NCBI GenBank assembly: GCA_020137815.1 | Contig: CM035357.1 | Location: forward strand, 1,969,020-2,033,019 | Origin: Hormiphora californensis | Lineage: Eukaryota; Ctenophora; Tentaculata; Cydippida; Pleurobrachiidae | DNA length: 64,000 bases | Reading direction: 5' to 3' | Shown: positions 10,877 through 35,244 of the stretch, in pieces | Numbering within the stretch: the stretch's first letter is position 1 | Layout of the letters: each line of letters begins with the position of its first letter | Position numbers and translations under genes: made by a program | Notes under the pieces: generated by a model | What the model saw: the letters and a program-made list of their open reading frames with translations, nothing else | What the model was told of the DNA's origin: nothing | Database searches by the model: none

Positions 10877-12777
10877 AGAGAGAAAGAGAGAGAGAGATAG
10901 ATAGAGATAGAGACCCGTTGGAATGTTTCTGCTGGTCTTGTTTTTCATCAACGGGAGCATTATAGCAAACAATGAAAGCAATTAAGTATTTTGAAATAAA
11001 TGAAAAGAAGAAACTAAAATAAATAGCACCCTCAGCGGCGACGAACCGGCGAACCGGAGAGAACTCTCGAGAATTCATATATTTTGAATTCGGGCTGGGG
11101 GGGTTATCATGGTGACAAATGGTGACAAATGGTGACTCATCTGACCATTTAGGGTATGTCACCATCACCATTTGTCACCATTTGTCACCATTTATCTCCA
11201 TTTGTCACCATTTGTCTCCATTTGTCTCCATTTTTTGACGAAATTTGCGGATTTCGGCAGAATTTCTTTAAAATTTTTAAAGAAATTTGATAAAATTTTT
11301 TAATTTCTTTAGACCGATATATTTGTTCATAAGTTGTTACCATGGCCATCCCGGATCGGCTAGTAGTGTTTTGGACCGCTAAAACTTCCCGAAAGTCACG
11401 TTGAGGGTGTACCTCCCTCGCAGAACACATAAAAGCGCAATTAACCACCTGTGACCCCTTAATTACATCCAATCGACTTGAAACTTGGTAGAAGTGTCCC
11501 CCAGTGTCCCATAACATCATATTATGTCCCATAACATCATATTATGCCTGTAGGAAGCTGCAGAGAGAATGGTGACAAATGGTGACTCATCTCAAAATTT
11601 TGGTCATGTCACCATCACCATTTGTCACCATATGTCACCATTTGTCACCATTTGTCACCATGATTACCCCCCCTTCGGGCTAGCGTTAAAATATAACAAA
11701 ACCGGAGAGAATTCATAGTTTTTGAAGTCTAACAAAAACCTCTTTCCTAGTTTTCTATTCTCTGGTAAAGGCAAGGGGAAGAGAAAGAGTGTTTCGTTTG
11801 ATCCGGAGCACAGTGTTCAACTAATCCCCGCTAAAGGGAGTGTAACATCACTAGATCTACACCAGAACTACAGAGAACCTATGTTACCAGAAGATACAGG
11901 TGGGTGACGTGATTGTTCTATTTTTAGTTTATATGTAGAGGCTGAGTGTGTGGTTCTTCTGTTTTATAGTGGCTGGGTGAGTCTAAACAAGCACTGAATA
12001 TGATAATGTGGTCAAGTTGTACCATATTGAGATTTCAGAACGTTAGTTGCCGCTGCTGTAGTCCTTCTATTTAGCACCTGCTTACATCTAACGTGTCTCT
12101 AGTCAAACTAAATAGGTCCCCTTTTATTTACTGAGCGACATAAACATGTTACATAAAATATTTAACACCATAAGGGGGGGGGGGGCTTGTGTCTGTTACC
12201 ATAACGTTATATTGTGAGAGCATGTACTGTGTGTTAACCGATTCTCTGATTCTCTCTCCAGGTTCCCCAACTTCATCACCACTCCCGTCCCGAGCTAAGA
12301 AAATCAAGATAACCTTCACCCGAAACAACAAATACGGATATTTTGCTAATCCAGAATACGAGGAATCTGGTTATAGCGTTCATCATAGCAGCAAGTGAGT
12401 CTAATGGAATCTAATGAAACCAAAAGTGGCTCGATGTTATTTTTCCCGATTAAAAGATTAGATGAGTGTTGTAATAGCCGAGCTATAGAGCAAATGCAAT
12501 CTCACAAAACAGTTTGAACACCCTGAATGAACATTGACCAACCCTGCTCTCCCCGTGTTTTAGTTGCGATAAAGATATCTGCGTTCATTGGAAGACAGGA
12601 AACCATGACCGATGCATGAACACTGAACAATTCAAGAAGGGTGCTGAGAAAATAGGGTTGCTTGCGGAGGGACTAAGTATTGTTTCATCTCTGTTCAAGG
12701 ATAAGCAGAGTCCAGAAGATGATAAGGAGAAACATAGCAAGTTTAGTTTGATGGAGTTTTTGATACCGCGGGAGTAA
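10009..12777 (+). CDS. SH3-domain protein with Cys/His C-terminal segment
   Basis: Five exons with perfect phase agreement: 10009-10119, 10625-10788, 11751-11899, 12262-12394, 12564-12777 (771 nt, 256 aa). Residues 1 to about 60 form an SH3 domain: start MPEQWAVCVEQ, then VGDTVKIV-like strand IGDTVKIVAK, then the conserved block DDWWMCSDGEEVGYIP and the closing LLE. The first intron falls inside the domain. Then come an acidic helix, a basic KGKGKRKSVSF segment, a Ser/Pro-rich part, and a C-terminal exon with CDKDICVHWKTGNHDRC, whose Cys/His spacing could bind metal. SH3 domains bind proline-rich ligands, so an adaptor role is likely; the family is not recognised. An AATAAA lies about 210 bp past the stop. 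The third intron-spanning gap carries a MITE and a (GA)n tract. Confidence 0.78.
10789..10915. repeat. (GA)n microsatellite at a 5' splice site
   Basis: Begins immediately after exon 2 of the SH3 gene: the donor GTGAGA runs straight into about 80 bp of uninterrupted GA, then interrupted GA/GATA. Confidence 0.9.
11097..11673. mobile_element. MITE with 8-bp target duplication (hAT-like)
   Basis: 577 bp bounded by imperfect terminal inverted repeats of about 30 bp: left GGGGGGGTTATCATGGTGAC, right the complement of GGGGGGGTAATCATGGTGAC. It is flanked by direct repeats TTCGGGCT at 11089-11096 and 11674-11681. Both ends carry short direct repeats of CACCATTTGT and its complement. An 8-bp duplication with short TIRs and no coding capacity fits a non-autonomous hAT-type element; assignment to hAT is inference from the duplication length. 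It sits in intron 2 of the SH3 gene. Confidence 0.8.
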
Positions 12778-13180
12778 TTTGCTTGTCAGTTGTTTTTATT
12801 ATGATTTTCAACAAAGAGAGTGACAATGATTCGATTTCTAAAATTAGACCTTTACCCCAGCCCGCCCTTCCCCAAATGTTTCCCCAAAAATGATTCTTGC
12901 TCGGAAACTTTAACTCCCCCTTTCTTATTGCTGTTGTCAGTTCTTCAAAAACCCCGGGGGAGCTGTCAGTTATCACAATAGCATAAATAAAATGTTCTAA
13001 CACATAACTCATAAACTAACCTGTCGCCTGCTTGATTTCAGAGCCAGCTCCACCCAGGCAGGTTTAAAGGCACGTTCTTCATCTCCCTCTGCATCCATAC
13101 ACAGTGTGTATTACACAGTGTATTACACACCCACTACAGCCTGTTGGGAGAGAGGGTGGGTTTAGGGGGAAATGCAGGTT
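12778..13180. other. 3' flank of the SH3 gene
   Basis: Contains an AATAAA near 12985 that could serve the SH3 gene. Otherwise nothing recognised. Confidence 0.5.
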
Positions 13181-14753
13181 TATACAAGGTGGGCCACGGA
13201 TTGTTGGTAAGGGTTAGCGAGTTGTCCCGTCAAAACGGTGATAGTTGCGAGAATAAAAATCATGGGAGCACTCTGGATCAATTTCTTGGTAACTTTCTCC
13301 ATAATTTTTTGTCAAAAATTCGAAAATTCATTTTTCATTCCTTCATTCATTTCTCGTTCATTTATGATGTGAGCATCCTAATTTTCCATCATGGTGCTAT
13401 TTTTCTTTGGCTTGAATTTATCTTTCCAACGAACACCATAAAAATGAAATTGAAGCACCAGGTCACGTTGCAGTTGAGAAAATGCTCATGCATGATTTTG
13501 GCTCTTCCTGCGACTTTCAATGAGCTGTATCACGGCTCCCTTTTGTTCAATCTTTTTCAAAATTTGGGTGAACATTGGATAAACAAAGATCTTTGCTCAC
13601 AAGAAAAATCAAGGTCAAAACTCAAAGTTCATTTTTCATTTTTGGTAGTTCATTCCACTTATGCAGGAACTAACATCCCTAAAGTCATGAAAAGTTTTGG
13701 GTTTTGTTTGGCCTATGCTCTGCAATGCCAGAGAGGTGTAGTAGCGTGTTTCCGGGCTAGTTTTTGGGTGTCCATGTGATCATGATGATATCTGACACCT
13801 TATTTGGGCCATAATTAAGCGATTTTCTCAAGTTGAAGCATGTGACTTGGGTTTTCTGTGATTGATATCGTGAAACAATGTTATGGGATCCCATAGCACC
13901 CCTAAAATGATGATTAATTCAACAAAATGAGTTGATTTATGATCGAAATTGTTCGTTTAGTTGAGTTTGTCTTCGGTTTGAATCTTTTCAATAATAAATC
14001 AACTCATTTTGTTGAATTAATCATCATTTTAGGGGTGCTATGGGATCCCATAACATTGTTTCACGATATCAATCACAGAAAACCCAAGTCACATGCTTCA
14101 ACTTGAGAAAATCTCTTAATTATGGCCCAAATAAGGTGTCAGGTATCATCATGATCACATGGACGCCCAAAAACTAGCCCGGAAACACGCTACTACACCT
14201 CTCTGGCATTGCAGAGCATAGGCCAAACAAAACCCAAAACTTTTCATGACTTTAGGGATGTTAGTTCCTGAATGAGTGGAATGAACTACCAAAAATGAAA
14301 AATGAACTTTGAGTTTTGACCTTGATTTTTCTTGTGAGCAAAGATCTTTGTTTATCCAATGTTCTCCCAAATTTTGAAAAAGATTGAACAAAAGGGAGCC
14401 GTGATACAGCTCATTGAAAGTCGCAGGAAGAGCCAAAATCATGCATGAGCATTTTCTCAACTGCAACGTGACCTGGTGCTTCAATTTCATTTTTATGGTG
14501 TTCGTTGGAAAGATAAATTCAAGCCAAAGAAAAATAGCACCATGATGGAAAATTAGGATGCTCACATCATAAATGAACGAGAAATGAATGAAGGAATGAA
14601 AAATGAATTTTCGAATTTTTGACAAAAAATTATGGAGAAAGTTACCAAGAAATTGATCCAGAGTGCTCCCATGATTTTTATTCTCGCAACTATCACCGTT
14701 TTGACGGGACAACTCGCTAACCCTTACCAACAATCCGTGGCCCACCTTGTATA
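13181..14753. mobile_element. Foldback element, 760-bp arms
   Basis: Arms 13181-13940 and 13994-14753 are inverted copies around a 53-bp loop. The arms align base for base with no net indel and a handful of substitutions, about 99% identity. Each arm carries the same long open frame (about 200 codons, one per arm); I see no known domain in it and its composition (many K, F, H, L) does not suggest a real protein. Outer ends are TATACAAGGTGGGCC and its complement. No clear target duplication beyond TATA-like flanks. Transcription through it would give a 760-bp hairpin. Confidence 0.9.
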
Positions 14754-14964
14754 TAATAGTCAGCCACTACAACAAAGGGCACATAGTCACTGCTGCTATG
14801 GGGGAATTAAAAGTTGTGAGAGGCAGAGCTGTATTGTAGATGGATGGGTTATCACTTGTCGGATAGTATCTGACAGTGAAAGGGAATGTCAAATTGTCAA
14901 GAAATATCCTATATTCCCATATACGGTGGGGCATTGTATCAAGCACCATCTTTCAAACTTCAAG

Positions 14965-15036
14965 GATGTGGTTACCATGGTTACCACATTGTGGTACAAA
15001 GATGTGGTTACCATGGTTACCACATTGTGGTACAAA
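14965..15036. repeat. 36-bp tandem duplication with X-box-like palindrome
   Basis: Two identical 36-bp units, 14965-15000 and 15001-15036. Each holds GGTTACCATGGTTACC, which on the minus strand contains GTAACCATGGTAAC, matching the RFX X-box consensus. Confidence 0.85.
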
Positions 15037-16046
15037 GGGGAAGCTGTAAAAACCTCAGTAAAGGGAAGGCGTCAAACAATGAGAGAAACCATGACAGTAA
15101 CTACAGTGTTTGAGATCAAATTATGAATCTACCAGAGCGCTCTCGACCACACTGACCATTTACTTCTCTCTTTCATTCTTCTCTCTATCTTTTTTAGTTT
15201 CTCTTTTTTTGTAAAGAACGTCACTCTCAAGTCTCACTTGTTATGTTCTAACTCTCCTTTACAATTTTGGGACGCGGTGATTATTGATCTACCAAAATAC
15301 AATTTTATAACATAAAGTGACGGTGAGCCACACAAGGTGATTAGTGATAGAGGATCGAGAGCAAGGCAACTTTCTCACTGAATCTAAGAAAAAGAAGAAA
15401 AAGGGCCATGTAAAGATGACACAGATCAAAAAGATATGACCGACTGAAAATGTGTAACACCGTTACAACATTACTTTTGTTGGGGGTCTACTACAGTTAA
15501 CAAGCTCTGATTTCTCTCACCATCCATTTTCCTTCTCTCCTGCTGCTGTCTCTTTCTCTATCTCTCGCACTCTCTCTATCTTTATCGCTCTCTTCTACTG
15601 GTAACAAAGTAATATACTTGGCGGTATCACAAAGACATGAACTACCAGTTACCACCATTAGACAAGCATATCATGATCATCGATATCGGTTAGATTATCG
15701 GTATCTACCGGTCCGATACATATCCAATGCTAGTGTGTGGACCATTGCAATCCAAATTAGAGCTCTACCGTAAGTGACACAGGAGTTTAGTTTTGTCATT
15801 ATATACGGTTCAATACATATCGGTAGAATATAATGATCTATATCAGACGGTGTCTCACAAGGGACTGATCTCTCCGAACCAGATGGGGAATAGGAAGGAA
15901 TAGTGAACGGACTAACGGACGGCCACAATTCCAGCCATAAACAATCGCAATATATAATACCATATTGTATGAGGGAAATTATTACAGATTACTAACTAAA
16001 TAGTAATACACGACAAGCATAGACTAGACTTAGGATTTCCAGGTGA

Positions 16047-16104
<58 letters not shown>

Positions 16105-16119
16105 GAGATAGAGAGAGAT

Positions 16120-16182
<63 letters not shown>

Positions 16183-16197
16183 GAGATAGAGAGAGAT

Positions 16198-16266
<69 letters not shown>

Positions 16267-16988
16267 AAGAGAGAGAGAGAGAGAGAGAGAGGAGAGGGGG
16301 GGAGAAAGAGAGAAAGTAAGATATAAAGATAGAGCGAATGGTACAGTTTAAAACCAACTGCTACTTTATACGCATTGTTATCTCTGTGTGTGCACGAGCG
16401 GAGAGGTACTTGAGAGAGTGACAATGGAGAAGGGAAGTGTGAAAATCTGTAAAACAGGAGCCTGGGAATTGGTCAAGTATCAAACTTTGATTCAAAGGGA
16501 GAGAGAGCAGGGAAGGAGCAGGGGGGGGGGGGGAGAGCATGGAGGAGAGAGCAGGGGAGAGCATGGGGACAATCTATCTATGTGAGCATTTATTAAACAT
16601 GGCCTAACTAATAGTTAACTAGGCTGGTAGTACTTACATGTTGGGTGACGTAGTAAAACCGAATTGCTCATCATCTCATGTTGTTTGTTGCACCTTCACT
16701 CCACTATCCATTGTACTTTGCTCATGCTTCACATTATATTTTGGTCGTATCGCGTTGATCTACCGTACCCATGACGGTCTGAGCCGCACAAATACCACAT
16801 CCTCCAACTGCCATCTTCCATGTTTGAGATTTAGCTATAACATAGGCATGTTAGGAATTTTAAGTAACAGTACAATAAATGGGGATAGGGGTTGAGAATT
16901 TGGAACTTATCTACCAATTAAAACATCCAAGTTTCAAATAAAATTAAACTGAAAAACAACTTAAAAACATTAAAATAGGACAATCATT
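15037..16988. other. Gene-free stretch with long (GA)n tract
   Basis: No supported gene. A compound (GA)n microsatellite with AAAGCGAGAGATAGA interruptions fills about 16045-16320; the interrupted block occurs twice, at about 16096-16120 and 16173-16200, suggesting an internal duplication. The segment just before 16989 would be MYG1 3' UTR. Confidence 0.5.
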
Positions 16989-29563
<12,575 letters not shown>

Positions 29564-31041
29564 TTTGAGAGTTGTTGAGGGACGAAAACTATATAACAGA
29601 GAGGTGGGTGATTAGGGGGGTTGGGAGTTTCTAGGAATTTGGTACGACAAGATCAAAATCTAAAAGCATAGCCCCACCCTTCTTTATAGTTTACCCAATT
29701 TAGCTTCAATATTCAAACAGTTTCCTCTCCTACAAGCATTTTTCGCATTCCCTTCCCGTCTTTTAAATAGTTTGGCGAGAATTGTGCGTGGTTTGACAGT
29801 CACCCCTCCCTCCGACCAGTCTATTACGCGTTTACTTCCCAACCCCCGCCTTCTTTAAATAGATCAGCAAATCGTGGTGTGACAACTTGACCCCTCCCTC
29901 CGATTGCAACGCCTATTCACCTAATATGATGTGATGATCGTTGCAGAAAAGTCACCACCCCACGTTGCATTCACTACCTAAACTTATACCATTTGTAAGA
30001 GGGTTGATTTTAGTAAGATGAAGTAACTAACAACCAACTCAAACGGTTGTGGAGATGAAAACACGTGGATTTGTAAGTTTATAAATAAAATAAAAGTGTA
30101 TCATAGGTTAGGAGAGATTAACAGGGGACACCATCATCATTTCAACATATTACAACCTCTCACTTTTATCTATTTTAGGTCACGTTACTTCCTTTCTTTC
30201 TCGTTATTAGGTGGGACAAGAATCAGCCTATAAACACACAAATACAGGTTATATCGTTTTGTTTTTATCTTTTTTTAAATATTTATCATTTTTACCCAAT
30301 TGCTTAAACTCTAATTTCCGCGAAAAAAGGTCTGGCACGTTCTCAAAATTAGATGTGTTTAGAGGAGAGGAAGCTGTCAAATTAATATTCTAACTGTTAA
30401 AAACAACCTGAAATTCCCAGTATCACATTAACACACCATCTCTACATAACAACACACAACAATCAGCACGTTATAATTTAGATGTGTCTCGACTACCTCC
30501 TAACTCAAAATATCTCCCAAATGTGCATTCCAACACGTATATTAGATCTCCCAATGCGGCTCACACATTATATCAAGGTTTTACTAACTTCCCCTAGCTA
30601 GGTCTTTCTGGTTAATGGTGAACGTTGCTACGCTTTAGTAGAAAGTAATACTTGGATATTGTAAATGGAGCTGCTCTCCACTGGACAGAAAAAGAGGGAT
30701 ATATAATATTTAGTAATTAATATAAATCCCTATATATCACACCCCTTAAAAACAAGAGAACCGTGCGCTCATTACCCCCTCCACATTATTAGACGCTTAC
30801 TGCTTACAGACCTTATAAAAGACTTTCAAAAAGGTTAATTTTTCAGTTATCCCTCCATCTCTTTCCACCTCATCCGCCTCACATCGTCTGCATCCCTCAC
30901 ATAATCCCTCAACCTCTCTCAGGGCTCTCTCCACCTCACATAGTGAGTTGAAAGTAGTCGATCTGATCATCATCCTCCTCATCGTACCAATCATCCCCGT
31001 CTCCTCCCTCCTCCTTCCCATCCTTCTTCTCCACACTCTTG
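29564..31041. other. Intergenic between MYG1 and the proline-rich gene
   Basis: No gene recognised. The MYG1 promoter must be in the first few hundred bases above 29563; no clear core element is visible. Three degenerate segments around 29640-29900 repeat CCCCTCCCTCCGA followed by CTATTxACxC. Below 31042 lies the 3' end of the minus-strand proline-rich gene, possibly with extra coding sequence in another frame (see findings). Confidence 0.4.
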
Positions 31042-34000
31042 CTACTGCTCTCGCTGGTCGTCCGGTGAGATGCCCCCATCTTCTCCAACGCATACTGAAT
31101 GCTCTTCACCCGTCGACATCCCTTTAGTCTCCTTCAACACTTTTTGGATTTCAGCCGTGTTCACAGTTGTAGTAGACCCCTCTTCACCTCCACCTCTTTC
31201 AGCAGCGGCGCCATCCCTCCAGCCACCTTTTGATGTGGATGGTGGACTCTCCACAGGCGGTTTGATCGGCCGCCATTGTTCTCGTGTCCGAGAGGAGGGA
31301 ATGGCCCGTTCTTGGCGGTTAGCCAAGTTCTGAGACAGGACAACCTCTACACTCCCCCTGCTGATATCCGTCGTTTTGATGGTGCTGTTGTGCTTCACTG
31401 AACTGGTGACTAAGTCACTTAGATCGTTCAAGTTAAATCCACCCTTAGATTTTCCTGATGGTGCAGGCTTCTTAACTTCTGCTGCAATAGGGTCTGGTTT
31501 GACTGGCTCGGGTTTTGGAGGGACTATTGGCTCCTCTTTTGGGGGGCTCGGCGGTGGGAGAGGAGGTAGTGGTGGGGTACTATCACTTTCCTTCCTTCCC
31601 CCCTTTTGCCAATAATTCTGCTTCATTTTGATCGGTGTCTCAGGCTCACAGATCGGTGATTTAATATCAAGCTCATCGTGCGTTGGCATTTGGGGTGTTG
31701 CATTACCACTGGGTGTTGGCAACCGGATAATCCCCGGGGTGTTCCGTGGTGCTGCCGGCTTTTCAGGGGCTGGTGGATGTGGGACACTTTGGATGGGGGT
31801 CTCCGATCTTGTTTGTGGAGGTGGTGGTGTCGGATCACCGCCGCCCCGAGGTGTCGGATCACCGCCCCTTGGTGTCGGATCACCCCCGCCTCGAGGTGTT
31901 GGAGGTTTTTCCACCTGTTGTGGGGGTTGTTCTACCAACTGCTGGGGTGGTGGCAACATTTGGGGGAGAGGGGAAACAGCGTTCGGGGGATAATGTTGTT
32001 GCATTTGGGGAATAGGAGAAGCAGTATTTTGGGGATGCTGCTGGTGCATTTGGGGAATAGGGGAAGCAGTATTTCCTGGATGGTGCATTTGGGGGATAGG
32101 GGAAACAGTGTTCCCTGGATGGTGCATTTGGGGGTTGGGGTAGAGCTGCTGGTGTGGGGGTAACATCCCATCTTGTGATGTCGGGAGAGGCGGTATTTGT
32201 CCTTGCATAGCGGTGGACATAACGTGTTGTTGTCCCATCATATGAGCATGCATCTGGTCAGGATGCGGTGGACCTGGCATTTGCCCAGGATGCTGTTGAC
32301 CTGGTAACTGTCCAGGATGCTGTTGCCCTGGTAACTGTCCAGGAAGTGCCATCTGGAAGTGTTGCTGCGGGGGAGGAATACCATGTGGTTGTGGTACACC
32401 CTGCTGTTGAAGCATCATATGCTGTTGGGCTAACATCTGTTGTTGCATCATAACTTGCTGTTGCACCATCATTTGTTGTTGTACCAACATCTGCTGTTGA
32501 TTGGGTCCCATCATCCCTCCTGCCCCCGGCATCATCTGGGCCGGGAATCCTCCAGGATGGGGTGCGGCCCCCTGGGGAGGGGGTGTCACACCCATCGCCA
32601 TCATCATGGGGTGCTGGGGTGGTATCTGGGGTGGGGGTTGAGGGGAACCAGATTGATGGTGACCAGGGTGATGCATCATTATTGGGTGGAATGGTCCACC
32701 TCCACCTCCTGGTATCCCTCCCATCCTCCCACCACCTCCTCCTCCCTGCTGATGGTGAAGGGTATCAGGACTTGCACGTGCGAGCACCATCTGCTGCATC
32801 ATTGCCAGCATTTCAGGGTTGGTAGCTGCTCCCGGGAAGGCAGCCGGGTTAGCTGCCATCATGTTTCGCATCATGTGGAATTGTTGCTCTTGTTGATCCA
32901 CCATATGATTGTATTGCGGGTGGTGATGGGGGTCCATTCCATCATCCATCATCCGTGGTGGACCATGATGGTGTTGAAAATACTGGCCACCATGACTCCG
33001 GGGGCTTCCCATGGGCGACTCGTAGTGGGACCGCCGGGGAGAGTGAGGCGGGGTGGAGTGGAGGCCGTGCATTGTGGATTGTAGCGGAGATCCACAGGAA
33101 CTGCCCTCAGATTGACGGGAACTTCGGTGCGGGCTGAGGGGGATGGGAAGTGTTAGAAAGATCGGGGGATAGATAGTGTTAGAAAGATTGGGAGATGGGA
33201 AGTGTTAGAAAGTTATGGGGGAAGTAGGGTGTTAGAAAGTTATGGGGGAAGTAGGGTGTTAGAAAGATGTGGGGGAAGTAGGGTGTTAGAAAGATTGGGG
33301 GATGGGGAGTGTTAGAAAGATTGGGGGAGGGGGAGTGTTAGAAAGATGTTGGGATGGGGAGTGTTAGAAAGATGTGGGGGATGGGGAGTGTTAGAAAGAT
33401 TGGGGAGGGGGAGTGTTAGAAAGATGGGGGGGATGGGGAGTGTTAGAAAGATGTGGGGGATGGGAAGTGTTAGAAAGATTTGGGGAAGTAGGGTGTTAGA
33501 AAGAAGTAGTAAAAAGAAATAAGGGGGAGACGAATGACGTTGCAGTGGTATAAAGACAGGGGTGAGACTGAGCAGTGAGGGCAGGTGTTGTTTAAAAGTC
33601 GTGAGAGAAACATATTTTTAGATTTTATGTGGCAAAGGGTCCGACGTCCGTGATTAAAAACGAAACAGGTGCTGAATTTTAAAAAGGACAGGTAGTGTAG
33701 ATTTTAATGAAGAAAAAATGAGAATGCCACAGCATGGGATAAAAGGTTGATGTATATGTAATATATTTGATTCAAAAGATAAAATAGAGTTTGAAAAGCA
33801 AAAGAGGGCGAAAGTAACTACGATCTATCATCACATGCCTGTGACGTAATAGATCACATTATCTACCTATGAAGTATGACGTCATCAAATGATTTACCTG
33901 TGAGGCGGGTAATATTGATCCTGATGGAGGGGCGACTGGGATCGATCATGATAGAACGCTCCCGGGGGCACAGGAGGTGGATATCCCATTCTGTGGTGAG

Positions 34001-35123
34001 ACGGTGACATCATATGGGATGGTGGATGTCCACGAACAGGACTACGATAACTGTATCCACCGCGGGACCGCTCTTTTCGATATCCACCCCGTCCACCACT
34101 GTAGCTCCTCGTATCACGTTTGTCACGTTTCGTCGATCTACAAAGAAGGGAGATGAGAGAGAGAGATATATTAATATAACAGTTGGACCCCAATTTAGCT
34201 AGCTAGATGTAGAAGTTAGTATCCTGGTAGAGTGCTCGATCCGGGGATGCGGAGAGCTTAACTATTGAGACAAGTGAAAACAAGTTTTTTACACAATCAA
34301 CAAATGTTTCACGCGAATGCGATCGTCAGGATTAAAAATGTAAACTTGTTTACTCGTTAACAGTCCTCTGCTCCTTCATAAAGTTGGATGTTTCATGAGT
34401 TTAACGGCTAGATACTTCCTCTTGTGCGGACAAGAGGAAGTATCTAGCCGTTAAACTCATGAAACATCCAACTTTATGAAGGAGCAGAGGACTGTTAACG
34501 AGTAAACAAGTTTACATTTTTAATCCTGACGATCGCATTCGCGTGAAACATTTGTTGATTGTGTAAAAAACTTGTTTTCACTTGTCTCAATAGACCCCAA
34601 TTTAGCAAAATGTTCAGGAGAAAAAACCCCCTCCCCCTCACAAATTCCCCCCTCTACCTCTTAGTGGTGCGGTGTCTGTCCGGTGTGCCAGTGCTCGATT
34701 TCTCCGAACTACTCTCCACACTATCCACACTATCATTCAGCGCCTGCGAGAAGATCTCCGCTCTTTTTTCAGCAGCCCGCTGATCAGCCGCCACTTCAGA
34801 CTCAGCTACACCCCTGGGAGTAATGAAATTACCCCTCCGCAAAAGATCACCTATTATATGCAATATAATAACAGGGGTGACTTCGTAACCAACCTGGGAG
34901 GCTCTAGTGGGACCCTTGGAGGGGACGGAGGGGATGGCTGTTCTTGTTCCGGCTGTGTTGTTGGTGGTGGTGGGGTAGGTTTCCCTTTACCCTCATCCTC
35001 ACTGACAGTGGGTGTCGATGCACGGGAAGCCTCACTGCCACTACCACTGCCCCCTGTCCCAGTCCCGAGATGCTTGGTCAGGGATTTTTTAAAGAAGAGA
35101 TTGTTATTTGGTTGTCTCGGCAT
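31042..35123 (-). CDS. Large Pro/Gln/His/Met-rich protein with RS-like segments
   Basis: Four exons with consistent phases: 35123-34894, 34813-34658, 34137-33898, 33133-31042 (2718 nt, 905 aa). Order: Ser/Gly/Pro-rich N terminus (MPRQPNNNLFFKKSL); an acidic helix with AADQRAAEKRAEIFSQAL; an Arg/Ser/Tyr/Gly segment (RDKRDTRSYSGGRGGYRKER) like RNA-binding low-complexity regions; then a long His/Met/Gln/Pro-rich exon with runs such as QQQMLVQQQMM, PGQLPGQQH repeats and TPRGGGDP repeats; and a more ordered C-terminal part (KGGFNLNDLSDLVTSSVK, EIQKVLKETKGM). I do not recognise the family. Composition suggests a nuclear RNA-processing or transcription scaffold; that is inference. The exact C terminus is doubtful, since another frame stays open past the stop. 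Confidence 0.7.
33141..33510. repeat. Intronic minisatellite (~25 bp, ~14 units)
   Basis: Units of the form GTGTTAGAAAGATTGGGGGATGGGGA with variants, filling the 3' end of the intron upstream of exon 4. On the coding (minus) strand the units are CT-rich and run up to the 3' splice site at 33134, so they lengthen the polypyrimidine region. Confidence 0.85.
34187..34606. mobile_element. Palindromic insertion with 13-bp target duplication
   Basis: Direct repeats ACCCCAATTTAGC at 34187-34199 and 34594-34606 flank a 394-bp element. The right part is a perfect palindrome with 164-bp arms, 34262-34425 and 34430-34593, around a 4-bp loop (GCGG). The left 62 bp (34200-34261) is unpaired and includes TTAGTATCCTGGTAGAGTGC, resembling a tRNA A-box region. 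A 13-bp duplication suggests LINE-type integration rather than a cut-and-paste transposase. It lies between exons 2 and 3 of the proline-rich gene. Confidence 0.85.
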
Positions 35124-35244
35124 CTATCATTCTGAAAATATAAACACGGTGTTATTTGGTTGTCTCGGCATCTATCATTCTGAAAATATAAACACGGTGT
35201 TATTTGGTTGTCTCGGCATCTATCATTCTGAAAATAGCACGGTG
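35103..35244. repeat. 48-bp triplication at a translation start
   Basis: Units start at 35103, 35151 and 35199 (the third is partial). On the minus strand each unit carries TATTTTCAG (a 3' splice-site consensus), then AATGATAG, then ATGCCGAGACAACC, the start codon of the proline-rich gene. Only the innermost unit (ATG at 35123) opens into the long frame; the ATGs at 35171 and 35219 lead to short ORFs of 14 codons plus a stop. Confidence 0.9.

Noticed and set aside
13144-14745. Two ~200-codon ORFs as genes
   Set aside because: They are the same sequence in the two arms of a foldback element, with no recognisable domain or gene-like context.
31070-33137. Several plus-strand frames of 60-214 codons opposite the proline-rich gene
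   Set aside because: Antisense shadows of a repetitive Pro/Gln/His-rich exon; no splice logic or known domain.
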